The notes under the pieces are model-generated. The model was given only the letters and a program-made list of their open reading frames with translations. It had not been told where the DNA came from and made no database searches. A stretch of 64,000 bases of DNA, taken from assembly GCA_945888435.1 (NCBI GenBank), contig CAMCZW010000001.1, positions 1 to 64,000 of the forward strand, in the 5' to 3' direction. Origin of the DNA: a bacterium UBP8_UBA817. GTDB lineage: Bacteria > Margulisbacteria > Marinamargulisbacteria > SXXA01 > SICP01. Of the stretch, positions 35,667-43,085 are shown one piece after another. The number at the start of each line of letters is the position of its first letter. Position 1 is the first letter of the stretch. The position numbers and the translations under genes are program-made.

Positions 35667-37393
35667 AAGGCATTACCTAAACAAAGTCTAGAAATACACT
35701 GCAAAATATCCTGTAACGTAGCAGGTTTAGAAAGATAGTCATCAAATCCATATGACAAGCACCGCTCTCTGTCACCAGACATTGCCTGTGCGGTTAGCGC
35801 CACAATCGGGCAAGGTATCCATCCCTGGATTTTTTTAATGCAGGATAGGGCATCTATCCCATTAAACATTGGCATTCGGATATCCATTAAAATTAAATCA
35901 TAATGATTCTGACGAGCAGCTTCAATGGCCGCGGCACCAGAGTCCACAATATGCAATTGAAATTCATCTTTTAGCAACAGCGACGCATATTCCCGATTTA
36001 GCAAATCATCGTCACATAAAAGTACCGACAACTGGCGATAATCCGGATGAGGGAAAACGGCTTCTTTCGCAAGCATCACCATTGGTAGTCCCACATGAGA
36101 GTGATGCATTGGGACATGAAAATGCACACGTGTCCCCACGTCGGCGGTCACATCCACCCAAATTTGCCCGCCTAATAACGAAATAATATCCACGCAAATC
36201 GATAACCCCAACCCCCATCCGGTCACTTCCGAGGCATGATCCGTCAGCGGCTCAAACAAATAAGGATGAAGTGCGTCCGAAATCCCGCAACCCGTATCCT
36301 TAATACAAATTTCCAAGACCGGTTTGGGGGAATCTCCATCTCTAATCCAGGTACTGAGCCCAATACGGCCAGACGAGGTATGTTTAATCGAATTAGACAG
36401 CAAGTTCATAATCAGCTGATTTACTTTTACTGCATCCAAAAAGTACCGTGACTCCAAAGAATGATGATGCATTACCTCATATTGAACTGGTTTACCTTTT
36501 AAAAGATGTGAAAGCGTCTGATCAATTTCCCCAAAAAAAGCACGAAGTTCGACCTGCGTATAATCAATTAAATGATGAGAAGTAGGAGGCGCATCAAAAT
36601 TTAAAATATCATCTAACAAATGTCGTAGCCGATCGACACTACCACCTAATAACGCGACTGCGTTAGGAACTTGGGGAGGATCAATTTCCTTTAAAATCAT
36701 GGCCTGAGTTAACCCTCTGATGACTTGTAACGGAGTTCTTAAATCATGAGTAATTTTGGCTAAAAAATCAGTTTTATATCTGGCTTCATGGCGATGCAAA
36801 AGTTTGGCCTGATTAAGTTCTACTGCTTGTGTATTCATTTTCTTTTGGAGTTGAGAATTAAAACGTCCCAACTGACGATTAGCTTCCTCCAAATCCTCTA
36901 AAGATAAAATTCTCTCAAAAACCAACACTAATTCTGCACATAAAACCGATAAAAAGTTCAATTCATTTTCAGAAAAATCTGATTTAGACTTTGGGGGGCC
37001 TATCAAAATAATGCCATGGAATGTATTACGGGTCCTCACCTGAACACATAAAAAAGACTCCTCCAAAGAAAAGTGCGGCAGAAAATCAGAAAGAGACTTT
37101 GGAAATAACATAGCCTCCAGGATCGGTGTATTAGAGATTGTCGGTAAAAGGGATTCCAAATGTTTTTCATATTCAAAAGACATAAGTTGAGTCGGGATAT
37201 CTCCTGCAAAAATTGGAGAATAGTGTAAAAACCGCTGCCGAAATCCATAGGAAGACGGAAACACAACCACAAAACGAGGAGATAATAAGGTCATGATTTT
37301 CTGAGAAATCAATTCAAAAACACGTGATCTGTGCTTAAGTGGAACCAGTTGAACAATAATGGCAGAAAGCTCTGCAGATAAATCAAAAGCCAT
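35663..37393 (-). CDS. Hybrid sensor histidine kinase with receiver domain
   Basis: 576 aa from ATG 37393. The longer GTG start at 37411 lies just after a promoter -10 box and is unlikely to be transcribed. GAF-like region about 25-175, coiled coil to 215, HisKA with THDLRTPLQVIRG (about 221-233), HATPase with NQLIMNLLSNSIKHT, KDTGCGISDALHPY and GWGLGLSICVDII, and a C-terminal receiver (LSVLLCDDDLLNREY, LILMDIRMPMFNG, Lys in YLSKPA). There is no membrane segment, so the signal is cytosolic. It is the first gene of the predicted operon with the acyl-ligase and reductase and is divergent from an NtrC-type regulator. Confidence 0.88.
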   Translation of the reverse strand: MAFDLSAELSAIIVQLVPLKHRSRVFELISQKIMTLLSPRFVVVFPSSYGFRQRFLHYSPIFAGDIPTQLMSFEYEKHLESLLPTISNTPILEAMLFPKSLSDFLPHFSLEESFLCVQVRTRNTFHGIILIGPPKSKSDFSENELNFLSVLCAELVLVFERILSLEDLEEANRQLGRFNSQLQKKMNTQAVELNQAKLLHRHEARYKTDFLAKITHDLRTPLQVIRGLTQAMILKEIDPPQVPNAVALLGGSVDRLRHLLDDILNFDAPPTSHHLIDYTQVELRAFFGEIDQTLSHLLKGKPVQYEVMHHHSLESRYFLDAVKVNQLIMNLLSNSIKHTSSGRIGLSTWIRDGDSPKPVLEICIKDTGCGISDALHPYLFEPLTDHASEVTGWGLGLSICVDIISLLGGQIWVDVTADVGTRVHFHVPMHHSHVGLPMVMLAKEAVFPHPDYRQLSVLLCDDDLLNREYASLLLKDEFQLHIVDSGAAAIEAARQNHYDLILMDIRMPMFNGIDALSCIKKIQGWIPCPIVALTAQAMSGDRERCLSYGFDDYLSKPATLQDILQCISRLCLGNAL

Positions 37394-37401
37394 AGTCAAA
37401 A

Positions 37402-37429
37402 AGGATAGCACAGATACGTCGCGTCACAA
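37402..37429 (-). promoter_or_regulatory. Promoter of the hybrid kinase / fatty amine operon, leaderless
   Basis: Minus strand: TTGTGA (37429-37424), spacer 16, extended -10 TGCTATCCT (TATCCT at 37407-37402). Eight bases then lead to ATG 37393 and there is no ribosome site. It is back to back with the promoter of the regulator at 37440, so the two units share a very short control region. Confidence 0.6.
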
Positions 37430-37439
37430 TAATAAGATG

Positions 37440-37468
37440 TTGAAGAATAAGTGACCGGTAAATATAAT
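37440..37468 (+). promoter_or_regulatory. Promoter of the NtrC-type regulator, leaderless
   Basis: TTGAAG (37440-37445), 17-base spacer, TATAAT (37463-37468), then 8 bases to the ATG at 37477. No Shine-Dalgarno sequence. A good housekeeping-type promoter by match and spacing. Confidence 0.7.
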
Positions 37469-37476
37469 GGCAATCT

Positions 37477-38835
37477 ATGCAAAATGAAAAAAAGCCAGCC
37501 GTATTAGTAATCGACGATGACACCTTAATTTTAGAGTCCATGATATTGACCATGGCCGCCCGCTACACAGTAAGTACGGCAGAATCCAGCGATTCCGCAA
37601 TGGAAAAAATTAAAGTCCAAGCTTTCGACGCTATTTTGCTCGACGTCAAAATGCCAGAAAGTAATGGAGTTGAACATCTTAAGAAAATCAAGGAAGCCGT
37701 TAAAGAGGTTCCCGTTATCATGTTCTCTGGAGTATCAGACATTGCGCAAGTCATCGATTGCATTAAATCGGGTGCATTTAGTTATGTAGTTAAAGGTAGG
37801 GATTTAAAAGAGTTATACGAGGCCATCGACATTGCCATCATGTCCAGCAAGCCCGAGCCAAAAAAAAATACTCAAAATACCTCAAAAAGTGAAAACGCAA
37901 CCTGTATTATTGGTAAATCTTCACAAGCCACCATGGCATTTGAAGTTGCACGAGACATCGCACCTGCCAGGGACATCAGCATCCTTATCACAGGAGAAAC
38001 CGGCGTGGGTAAAGAGGTTCTCTCCCGCTATATCCACGAGCATTCAGGGTCAAAAAACTCACCATTTATTGCCATCAATTGCGGTGCTATCCCAGAATCT
38101 CTCATTGAGTCCGAACTATTTGGGCATGAAGCAGGAGCCTTTACCGACGCACATCAAAAACGAATCGGTAAATTTGAAGCGGCCAATGGAGGGACTATTT
38201 TTTTAGATGAAATCAGCACAATGCCCATCCATCTTCAGGTCAAACTTTTGAGAGTCCTTCAAGAAAAAAAGATCGAGCGCATTGGCAGCTGTAAATCCAT
38301 CCCCATCGATGTTCGACTCATCGCTGCCACCAATACCAATATCGAAACCGAAATCAGCGAAGGAAAATTTCGCCAAGACCTCTACTATCGGATTCGAGGA
38401 ATCGAAATCCAACTCCCCGCACTAAGAGACAGATCCGAAGATTTTGAATTATTTTTAACCAACTTTGTCACTTATCACACTAATAAATATCAATTGCCTA
38501 CTAAAAAAATATCCAAATCCCTCATCAATCTTCTCAAAATGGCCCCATGGAAAGGCAATATCCGAGAACTCTACCAATTCGCCGAAGTCCTCGTTTTTCT
38601 ACTCAAAAAAGAAACCGAAATCACCATCCAGAATTTCCCAAAACAATGCTTAACCAGACTATTGATGGATTACAGTATGCTCAAAAAGAATGATATTTCC
38701 GTCCAAAAAGCCATCATGAGACGCACGATTGATGCGTTTCAGGGAAATATCACCGCGACGGCTCAATTTTTTAATGTAGATCGATCTACGATCTACCGGT
38801 TATTGGGGGACGAAATTCCGGCGGATTCGCCTTAA
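37477..38835 (+). CDS. NtrC-family sigma-54-dependent response regulator
   Basis: 452 aa. Receiver about 1-125 (VLVIDDDTLILE; phospho-Asp in LLDVKMPESNG near 55; Lys in YVVKGRD). AAA+ domain about 145-375 with Walker A GETGVGKEVLSRY, the sigma-54 contact loop GAFTDA where the consensus is GAFTGA, and Walker B GGTIFLDEI. A Fis-type helix-turn-helix ends the protein (NITATAQFFNVDRSTIYRLL). It is transcribed divergently from the hybrid kinase, so the kinase (and the GAF-HisKA protein) is the likely phosphodonor. A candidate target promoter of the sigma-54 type lies at 22897. The Gly to Asp change in the contact loop is unusual. Confidence 0.92.
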   Translation: MQNEKKPAVLVIDDDTLILESMILTMAARYTVSTAESSDSAMEKIKVQAFDAILLDVKMPESNGVEHLKKIKEAVKEVPVIMFSGVSDIAQVIDCIKSGAFSYVVKGRDLKELYEAIDIAIMSSKPEPKKNTQNTSKSENATCIIGKSSQATMAFEVARDIAPARDISILITGETGVGKEVLSRYIHEHSGSKNSPFIAINCGAIPESLIESELFGHEAGAFTDAHQKRIGKFEAANGGTIFLDEISTMPIHLQVKLLRVLQEKKIERIGSCKSIPIDVRLIAATNTNIETEISEGKFRQDLYYRIRGIEIQLPALRDRSEDFELFLTNFVTYHTNKYQLPTKKISKSLINLLKMAPWKGNIRELYQFAEVLVFLLKKETEITIQNFPKQCLTRLLMDYSMLKKNDISVQKAIMRRTIDAFQGNITATAQFFNVDRSTIYRLLGDEIPADSP

Positions 38836-38867
38836 TACCTCACTGACTTAAGTCCACTAGTCCCAGA

Positions 38868-39086
38868 TAATACTCACCCCTAACCCCTCTCTGTTCCAAA
38901 GAGGGGAATAAAAAAAATTCCCCTTCCAGGAAGGGGTGGATCTGCCATTGCGTTAGCGATGGCAGAGACGGGGTAGTTACTTGGTATCGCTGAACACCCC
39001 GTCACTTCGTGCCACCCATCTCTAGAGGGGAATAAGTAAGTAGAGCCTCCCTCTTTGGAACAGAGAGGGGTTAGGGGTGAGTATTA
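38868..39086. repeat. MITE-like repeat, family A copy 2, interrupted by a family B element
   Basis: The arms 38868-38905 and 39049-39086 are perfect inverted copies over 38 bp, starting TAATACTCACCCCTAACCCC. A family B element (38917-39040) fills the space between them. The nested order shows that B inserted into A. There is no gene in the 287-bp gap 38836-39122. It lies between the 3' ends of the regulator and of the phosphopantetheinyl transferase, so a hairpin here could terminate both. Confidence 0.85.
38917..39040. repeat. MITE-like palindromic repeat, family B, copy 3 (nested)
   Basis: Begins with the CCCCTTCCAGGAAGGGG hairpin and ends AGAGGGGAATAAGTAAG, with ACCCCGTCACTTCGTGCCAC inside. 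It differs at only a few positions from the copy at 58152-58283, suggesting recent spread. Embedded in family A copy 2. Confidence 0.85.
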
Positions 39087-39122
39087 TCTTAGATCAAAAG
39101 AAGTAGACGCTTATTAGATTAA

Positions 39123-39737
39123 TTACCCATCAACCCAACATACCGCGCCGAAATATCCGATTGGTAAAATTTCGGTGATAGTAGAGACGCCCAGATTGGG
39201 CGTCTCTACGGGGATTGTGAAAATTCCTTTACCCGATGCTTTTGTGGTGGCTTCTTTTTTTGTCCATAATTCAAAAAATTTATTTTCTTTATTTTTGGGA
39301 GAGGTGGTCCTTAATTGGGTTTGGTCTTGTGCGGAAAACACTCGGGCAGCGACGGCGTCCATTGAATGGACTGAGCGTTGATATTCGATATCGATACCGA
39401 CTTGGTGGGATGAGATAACGATTGCGATCAAATCTTGGGCATGACTCATATTGAAATGAAGATGAGAGGCTTGGGAGAGGTAGGGCTTCCCTAATGAGGT
39501 GTATGAAAATGAAATAGAAGTAGGGGGGCAAGATAATTCTTGGGCCAAGACCGTTTTTAAAAAATAGCGAGCAGCTAAAAATCGGCGGCCAGCCTCTGAG
39601 ACTTTAAATGACTCGTATCTATTTTTCTCTAACTCATCTAAATAGGAGAGGGCGTCACTCTCAGACCATTTTGATCGAATATCACATAAAAAAAGATGAG
39701 AGTTAAACTGAAGCGGGTGCCGCGTCATCACATACAT
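39123..39737 (-). CDS. 4'-phosphopantetheinyl transferase (Sfp/AcpT type)
   Basis: 204 aa. It transfers phosphopantetheine from CoA to carrier-protein serines. Motifs: GRRFLAARYFLK, LGKPYL, HFNMSHAQD, the metal-binding VGIDIEY (about 110-116) and FFELWTKKEATTKASGKG (about 150-167). Just after the last motif, residues about 177-186 (VETPNLGVST) are encoded by the palindrome at 39181-39209. The catalytic motifs are intact, so activity is likely. The start region overlaps the SpoIIE gene by 35 bases. The nearest obvious substrate is the carrier domain of the acyl-AMP ligase at 32797. Confidence 0.88.
   Translation of the reverse strand: MYVMTRHPLQFNSHLFLCDIRSKWSESDALSYLDELEKNRYESFKVSEAGRRFLAARYFLKTVLAQELSCPPTSISFSYTSLGKPYLSQASHLHFNMSHAQDLIAIVISSHQVGIDIEYQRSVHSMDAVAARVFSAQDQTQLRTTSPKNKENKFFELWTKKEATTKASGKGIFTIPVETPNLGVSTITEILPIGYFGAVCWVDG
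39181..39209. repeat. In-frame palindromic repeat inside the phosphopantetheinyl transferase gene
   Basis: 29 bp with 13-bp perfect arms GTAGAGACGCCCA and TGGGCGTCTCTAC around GAT. It is read in the same phase as the polA copy (VET...). It shares the outer 10 bases GTAGAGACGC with that copy, while the inner arms differ, each copy keeping its own symmetry. The insert adds about ten residues after the last catalytic motif. Confidence 0.85.
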
Positions 39738-40785
39738 GAAGAATCACCAATGTCCGGTCATCGTCCATCGCCGCACCCCCAGAAAACTCAGAAACACGGT
39801 CTAAAATAATTGTCTTGGCATCGGCAGGAGAAAGCAAGTATGTATCTTTAAAAATTTGAATTAAGGCATCCGTACCCAACATTTCAGACTCTGAGTTTTT
39901 AACCTCAAGTAATCCATCTGTATAAAACATCAAGCGATCACCAGGCATAAGCTGGATTTCTTTTTCCTCATATACTTCATCAGAAAACATCCCTAAAAAC
40001 ACACCTTCGGTTTCTAAGACTAAATGACTTTCATCTTTTCTAATCACCACACAAGGATGATGCCCTGCCTTGGTATAAACAAACCGTCGAGTTTCGATAC
40101 TAAGTACTCCAAAAAAAGCAGTCACATAGGGGACTTCAGAATTAGAAATAAACTTACAAATGACACTATTTGCTTGTCGTAAAATCTCTGCAGGAGAGCT
40201 TAAATTAGCGCATAATTCCCGCAAAATACCCGAAGTTAGCGCCATCACCAATGCAGACGCAATTCCATGCCCAGCAACGTCACCAATGGCAATTCCAAGT
40301 TGTTGCGACCGGGTATCCACATACTGAGTGACACCTGGTAATGAATGGGTTTGGGTAGTTGCGGAAATACGATTACGACTAACAAGGGTATAAAAATCAC
40401 CACCCACATTTTCAGCGGGTATACAGGCCATGGCAAATTCAATTCCAGGGATAGAAGGGATCTCAGCCGATAACAATCCCTGTTGAACGTTCTTCGCCAT
40501 TTGTAATTCTTTATGGTACTTATCTTCAATTTCATGGATACCGGTTGCAAAAACGCCGCTTCCTTCCAATCCTTCTAATATTGACGAGGGAATCACTTGT
40601 TTGGAGTCATCCAAAATCTCATCAGTTTCTCGATTAGAAGGCTTTTCTGCAGGAACATACTTAAATGACACCACAAGGCCAATTAAAAATAAAAAAAATA
40701 CCCAACGGGGAGCGTCAATAAAGTCGGTAGCTATATACCCACCGGTCAATAAGACGATAAAGAGAAAATCTAATTTTGAAATCAT
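39703..40785 (-). CDS. Membrane-anchored SpoIIE-type PP2C phosphatase
   Basis: 360 aa from ATG 40785, with GGAAAA upstream. A longer frame from 40860 merely translates the tRNA-Cys gene and is rejected. Two N-terminal transmembrane helices (DFLFIVLLTGGYIATDF; VFFLFLIGLVVSF), a linker, then the PP2C domain: AENVGGDFYTLV, GIAIGDVAGHGIASALVMA, TKAGHHPCVV, GDRLMFYTDGLLEV, MDDDRTLVIL. All metal-binding Asp residues appear present. It may regulate a phospho-STAS protein, like the paralogue at 27345. It directly follows the tRNA gene and overlaps the phosphopantetheinyl transferase gene. Confidence 0.9.
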   Translation of the reverse strand: MISKLDFLFIVLLTGGYIATDFIDAPRWVFFLFLIGLVVSFKYVPAEKPSNRETDEILDDSKQVIPSSILEGLEGSGVFATGIHEIEDKYHKELQMAKNVQQGLLSAEIPSIPGIEFAMACIPAENVGGDFYTLVSRNRISATTQTHSLPGVTQYVDTRSQQLGIAIGDVAGHGIASALVMALTSGILRELCANLSSPAEILRQANSVICKFISNSEVPYVTAFFGVLSIETRRFVYTKAGHHPCVVIRKDESHLVLETEGVFLGMFSDEVYEEKEIQLMPGDRLMFYTDGLLEVKNSESEMLGTDALIQIFKDTYLLSPADAKTIILDRVSEFSGGAAMDDDRTLVILHVCDDAAPASV

Positions 40786-40800
40786 TTGATTTTTCCATGA

Positions 40801-40874
40801 TGGAGGCGGCGCCCAGATTCGAACTGGGGATAGAGGTTTTGCAGACCTCGGCCTTACCACTTGGCTACGCCGCC
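40801..40874 (-). tRNA. tRNA-Cys (GCA)
   Basis: 74 nt with encoded CCA. The acceptor stem GGCGGCG pairs with CGCCGCC, the discriminator is U, the anticodon loop CTGCAAA holds GCA (40840-40842), and the T arm carries GTTCGAATC. All stems pair. It lies between purB and the SpoIIE phosphatase on the same strand. Confidence 0.97.
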
Positions 40875-40917
40875 AATAAACAACAAGGTTAACCGAAGTC
40901 TATTGGATTAAACATGA

Positions 40918-42213
40918 TTAAGCAACAAAAACACGATTAAAAATATCATCCACATGACGCGTGTAAGAATCAAAACTAAAAATGTCCTCTAGCACCTTGG
41001 CAGACAAGCAAGATGTTATTTCAGAATCTGTTTTTACTTTCTCAAAAAAATCTACCTGTTCCACAAAAGCTGAGATGGCATTTCGTTGAACTAATTTATA
41101 CCCATCTTCACGGCTCATCCCAGTGCCAATTAACTTAAGCAGCAATTGTTGAGAGAAAAAGACATGATAGGACCTAGAAATATTAACTTTCATCTGATCC
41201 GCATTGACCGTCATATCACGCACGACGCGGGTCATGACCCCAAACATATAATCAAGTGCAATCGTCGCATCAGGAAAAATTACTCGTTCTGCCCCAGAAT
41301 GAGAAATATCTCGCTCATGCCATAAATTTTGATTTTCAAGCGCTGTCATAGCATACCCTCTAATCACACGGGCTAGTCCTGTCACCCGCTCACATGAAAT
41401 CGGATTACGTTTATGAGGCATGGCCGAAGACCCTTTTTGCTTGGATGAAAATGGCTCAATCACTTCATTAAACTCTGTTTTTTGCAGGGCTCTGATTTCA
41501 GTCGCTAACCGTTCTAAAGTTCCAGCGGTAATCGCAAGCGCATTCATAAACTCGGCATGACGGTCCCTCTGTAAAATCTGAGTTGAAGACCGAGACGCCT
41601 CAACCCCAAGACGCTCACATACAATCGCTTCAAGCGCAGGCGGCATATGGGCATAATTACCCACAGCGCCCGATACTTTACCCACTCTCATTGTTTTTAG
41701 GGCGGCTTCAATACGAGTCACATTGCGTTTCATTTCTTCATAAAACACAGTCAGTTTAAGACCAAACGTAGTCGGTTCTGCATGCACGCCATGGGTACGA
41801 CCCATACATAATGTAAAGCGATGCTCTTGCGCCCGCGCTTCAAGCACACGTTGAAACTCCGCAATATCCTCTAGCAAAATCGCACCAGAATCCTGGATTA
41901 AAAGCGAAAATGCCGTATCCACCACATCAGAAGACGTTAGCCCCAAATGGATAAATCGAGATGCTGGCCCAACATACTCGGCCACATTGGTTAAAAACGC
42001 GATGACATCATGTTGGATATCGGCTTCGATTTCATCGATGCGTTCCACATTAAAATCAGCCTTAGCAACAATCGTGTCATAATCCTCTTGAGAAATATTT
42101 CCCAACTGAACATGGGCAAAACATGCCGCTAGTTCAACATCCATCCATTTTTTAAACTTATTGGTGCTTTCCCACACCGCCGCCATTTTAGGGCGAGAAT
42201 ATCTTGAGATCAC
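40918..42213 (-). CDS. purB: Adenylosuccinate lyase
   Basis: 431 aa. It cleaves SAICAR and adenylosuccinate in purine synthesis. The superfamily signature is SSAMPHKRNPISCERV (about residues 262-277); the catalytic His region is in MGRTHGVHAEPTT, and HLGLTSSDVVDTA is present. The start is GTG at 42213, preceded by GGAGG at a long spacing of 10 bases. It is divergent from the nitrilase gene with 51 bases between them, and the tRNA-Cys gene follows. Confidence 0.96.
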   Translation of the reverse strand: MISRYSRPKMAAVWESTNKFKKWMDVELAACFAHVQLGNISQEDYDTIVAKADFNVERIDEIEADIQHDVIAFLTNVAEYVGPASRFIHLGLTSSDVVDTAFSLLIQDSGAILLEDIAEFQRVLEARAQEHRFTLCMGRTHGVHAEPTTFGLKLTVFYEEMKRNVTRIEAALKTMRVGKVSGAVGNYAHMPPALEAIVCERLGVEASRSSTQILQRDRHAEFMNALAITAGTLERLATEIRALQKTEFNEVIEPFSSKQKGSSAMPHKRNPISCERVTGLARVIRGYAMTALENQNLWHERDISHSGAERVIFPDATIALDYMFGVMTRVVRDMTVNADQMKVNISRSYHVFFSQQLLLKLIGTGMSREDGYKLVQRNAISAFVEQVDFFEKVKTDSEITSCLSAKVLEDIFSFDSYTRHVDDIFNRVFVA

Positions 42214-42250
42214 TTAAAAAAAACCTCCGTAGAAAACTTTGAACCATAAC

Positions 42251-42258
42251 TGTACAAT
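42251..42258 (+). promoter_or_regulatory. Candidate -10 box of the nitrilase-family gene, leaderless
   Basis: TACAAT (42253-42258) directly preceded by TG, six bases before the ATG at 42265, with no ribosome site. It lies in the 51-bp divergent gap shared with purB. Confidence 0.4.
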
Positions 42259-42264
42259 ACAAAC

Positions 42265-43080
42265 ATGAACAAGGTAAAACCAAACGCATCTATGACCATT
42301 GCCTGTATCCAGCTTAATGCAACGTCTGACAAACAGGCGAATCTCAAAAAAACAGAATCCCACTTACTACAAGCAATTTCGTTCGGCGCATCTCATATCT
42401 TTTTACCCGAAGTCTTTAATTATCGGGGTCCTAAAGCAACTCTCGCAGCAAATGCCGAATCTTTAACAGGGCCTAGTATTAACCTCCTCAAAAAGTTTGC
42501 AAAAGACCATCAAGTTTGGATTCACAGTGGCAGCATCTGTGAGGTAATCCCAAATTCAGAAAAAATGTACAACACATCCGTCGTCATTAATCCCGAAGGA
42601 AAACTCGTCGCAAAATACAGAAAAATGAATCTATTTGATGCAACTGTTGGTGATACCGTCATTACAGAATCAGAGTATTTTGAAGCCGGAAAAGCCATTG
42701 TCACTGCTGATATGGGCGGCCTGAAACTCGGATTAAGCATTTGTTTTGATTTAAGGTTTGGAACCATTTTTGAAAAATTAAAGAATAACGATGTTGAGGC
42801 AATTGCAATACCCTCGTCCTTTACAACTCCAACTGGAAAAGCCCATTGGGAAATTTTAATCCGCGCTAGAGCCATCGAAACACATGCCTATGTGATTGCT
42901 CCTAACCAAACCGGATTTGGCTCATCCAATGTCCCGACATATGGAAATAGCATGATCATTGATCCTTGGGGTACCATTTTAGCCAGGGCAAGTGAAGATT
43001 ATGAAGGCGTTATTACGGCGAATATTAGCCCTGAAAAAGCGCATGAAACCCGAAATATCTTTCACCGAAACAGAAAGTAG
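42265..43080 (+). CDS. Carbon-nitrogen hydrolase (Nit1/Nit2-type amidase)
   Basis: 271 aa, nitrilase superfamily. Catalytic Glu in IFLPEVF (about residue 47), Lys in KYRKMNLFD (about 119) and Cys in LSICFDLRF (about 162) form the E-K-C triad. The length and the KYRKMNLFD segment fit Nit1/Nit2 amidases that clear deaminated glutathione or alpha-ketoglutaramate; the exact substrate is not certain. A shorter start at 42292 is possible. hisC follows after 5 bases, so an operon nit-hisC-gcvT is likely. Confidence 0.85.
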   Translation: MNKVKPNASMTIACIQLNATSDKQANLKKTESHLLQAISFGASHIFLPEVFNYRGPKATLAANAESLTGPSINLLKKFAKDHQVWIHSGSICEVIPNSEKMYNTSVVINPEGKLVAKYRKMNLFDATVGDTVITESEYFEAGKAIVTADMGGLKLGLSICFDLRFGTIFEKLKNNDVEAIAIPSSFTTPTGKAHWEILIRARAIETHAYVIAPNQTGFGSSNVPTYGNSMIIDPWGTILARASEDYEGVITANISPEKAHETRNIFHRNRK

Positions 43081-43085
43081 TCATC

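Noticed and set aside
37469-37480. ATGGCAATCTATGCA near the NtrC gene as a sigma-54 promoter
   Set aside because: The GG and GC are only 8 bases apart rather than 10, and a good TATAAT promoter already covers the site.
40786-40860. N-terminal extension of the SpoIIE phosphatase gene
   Set aside because: These codons are the tRNA-Cys gene read through; the ATG at 40785 has a ribosome site and begins the first membrane helix.
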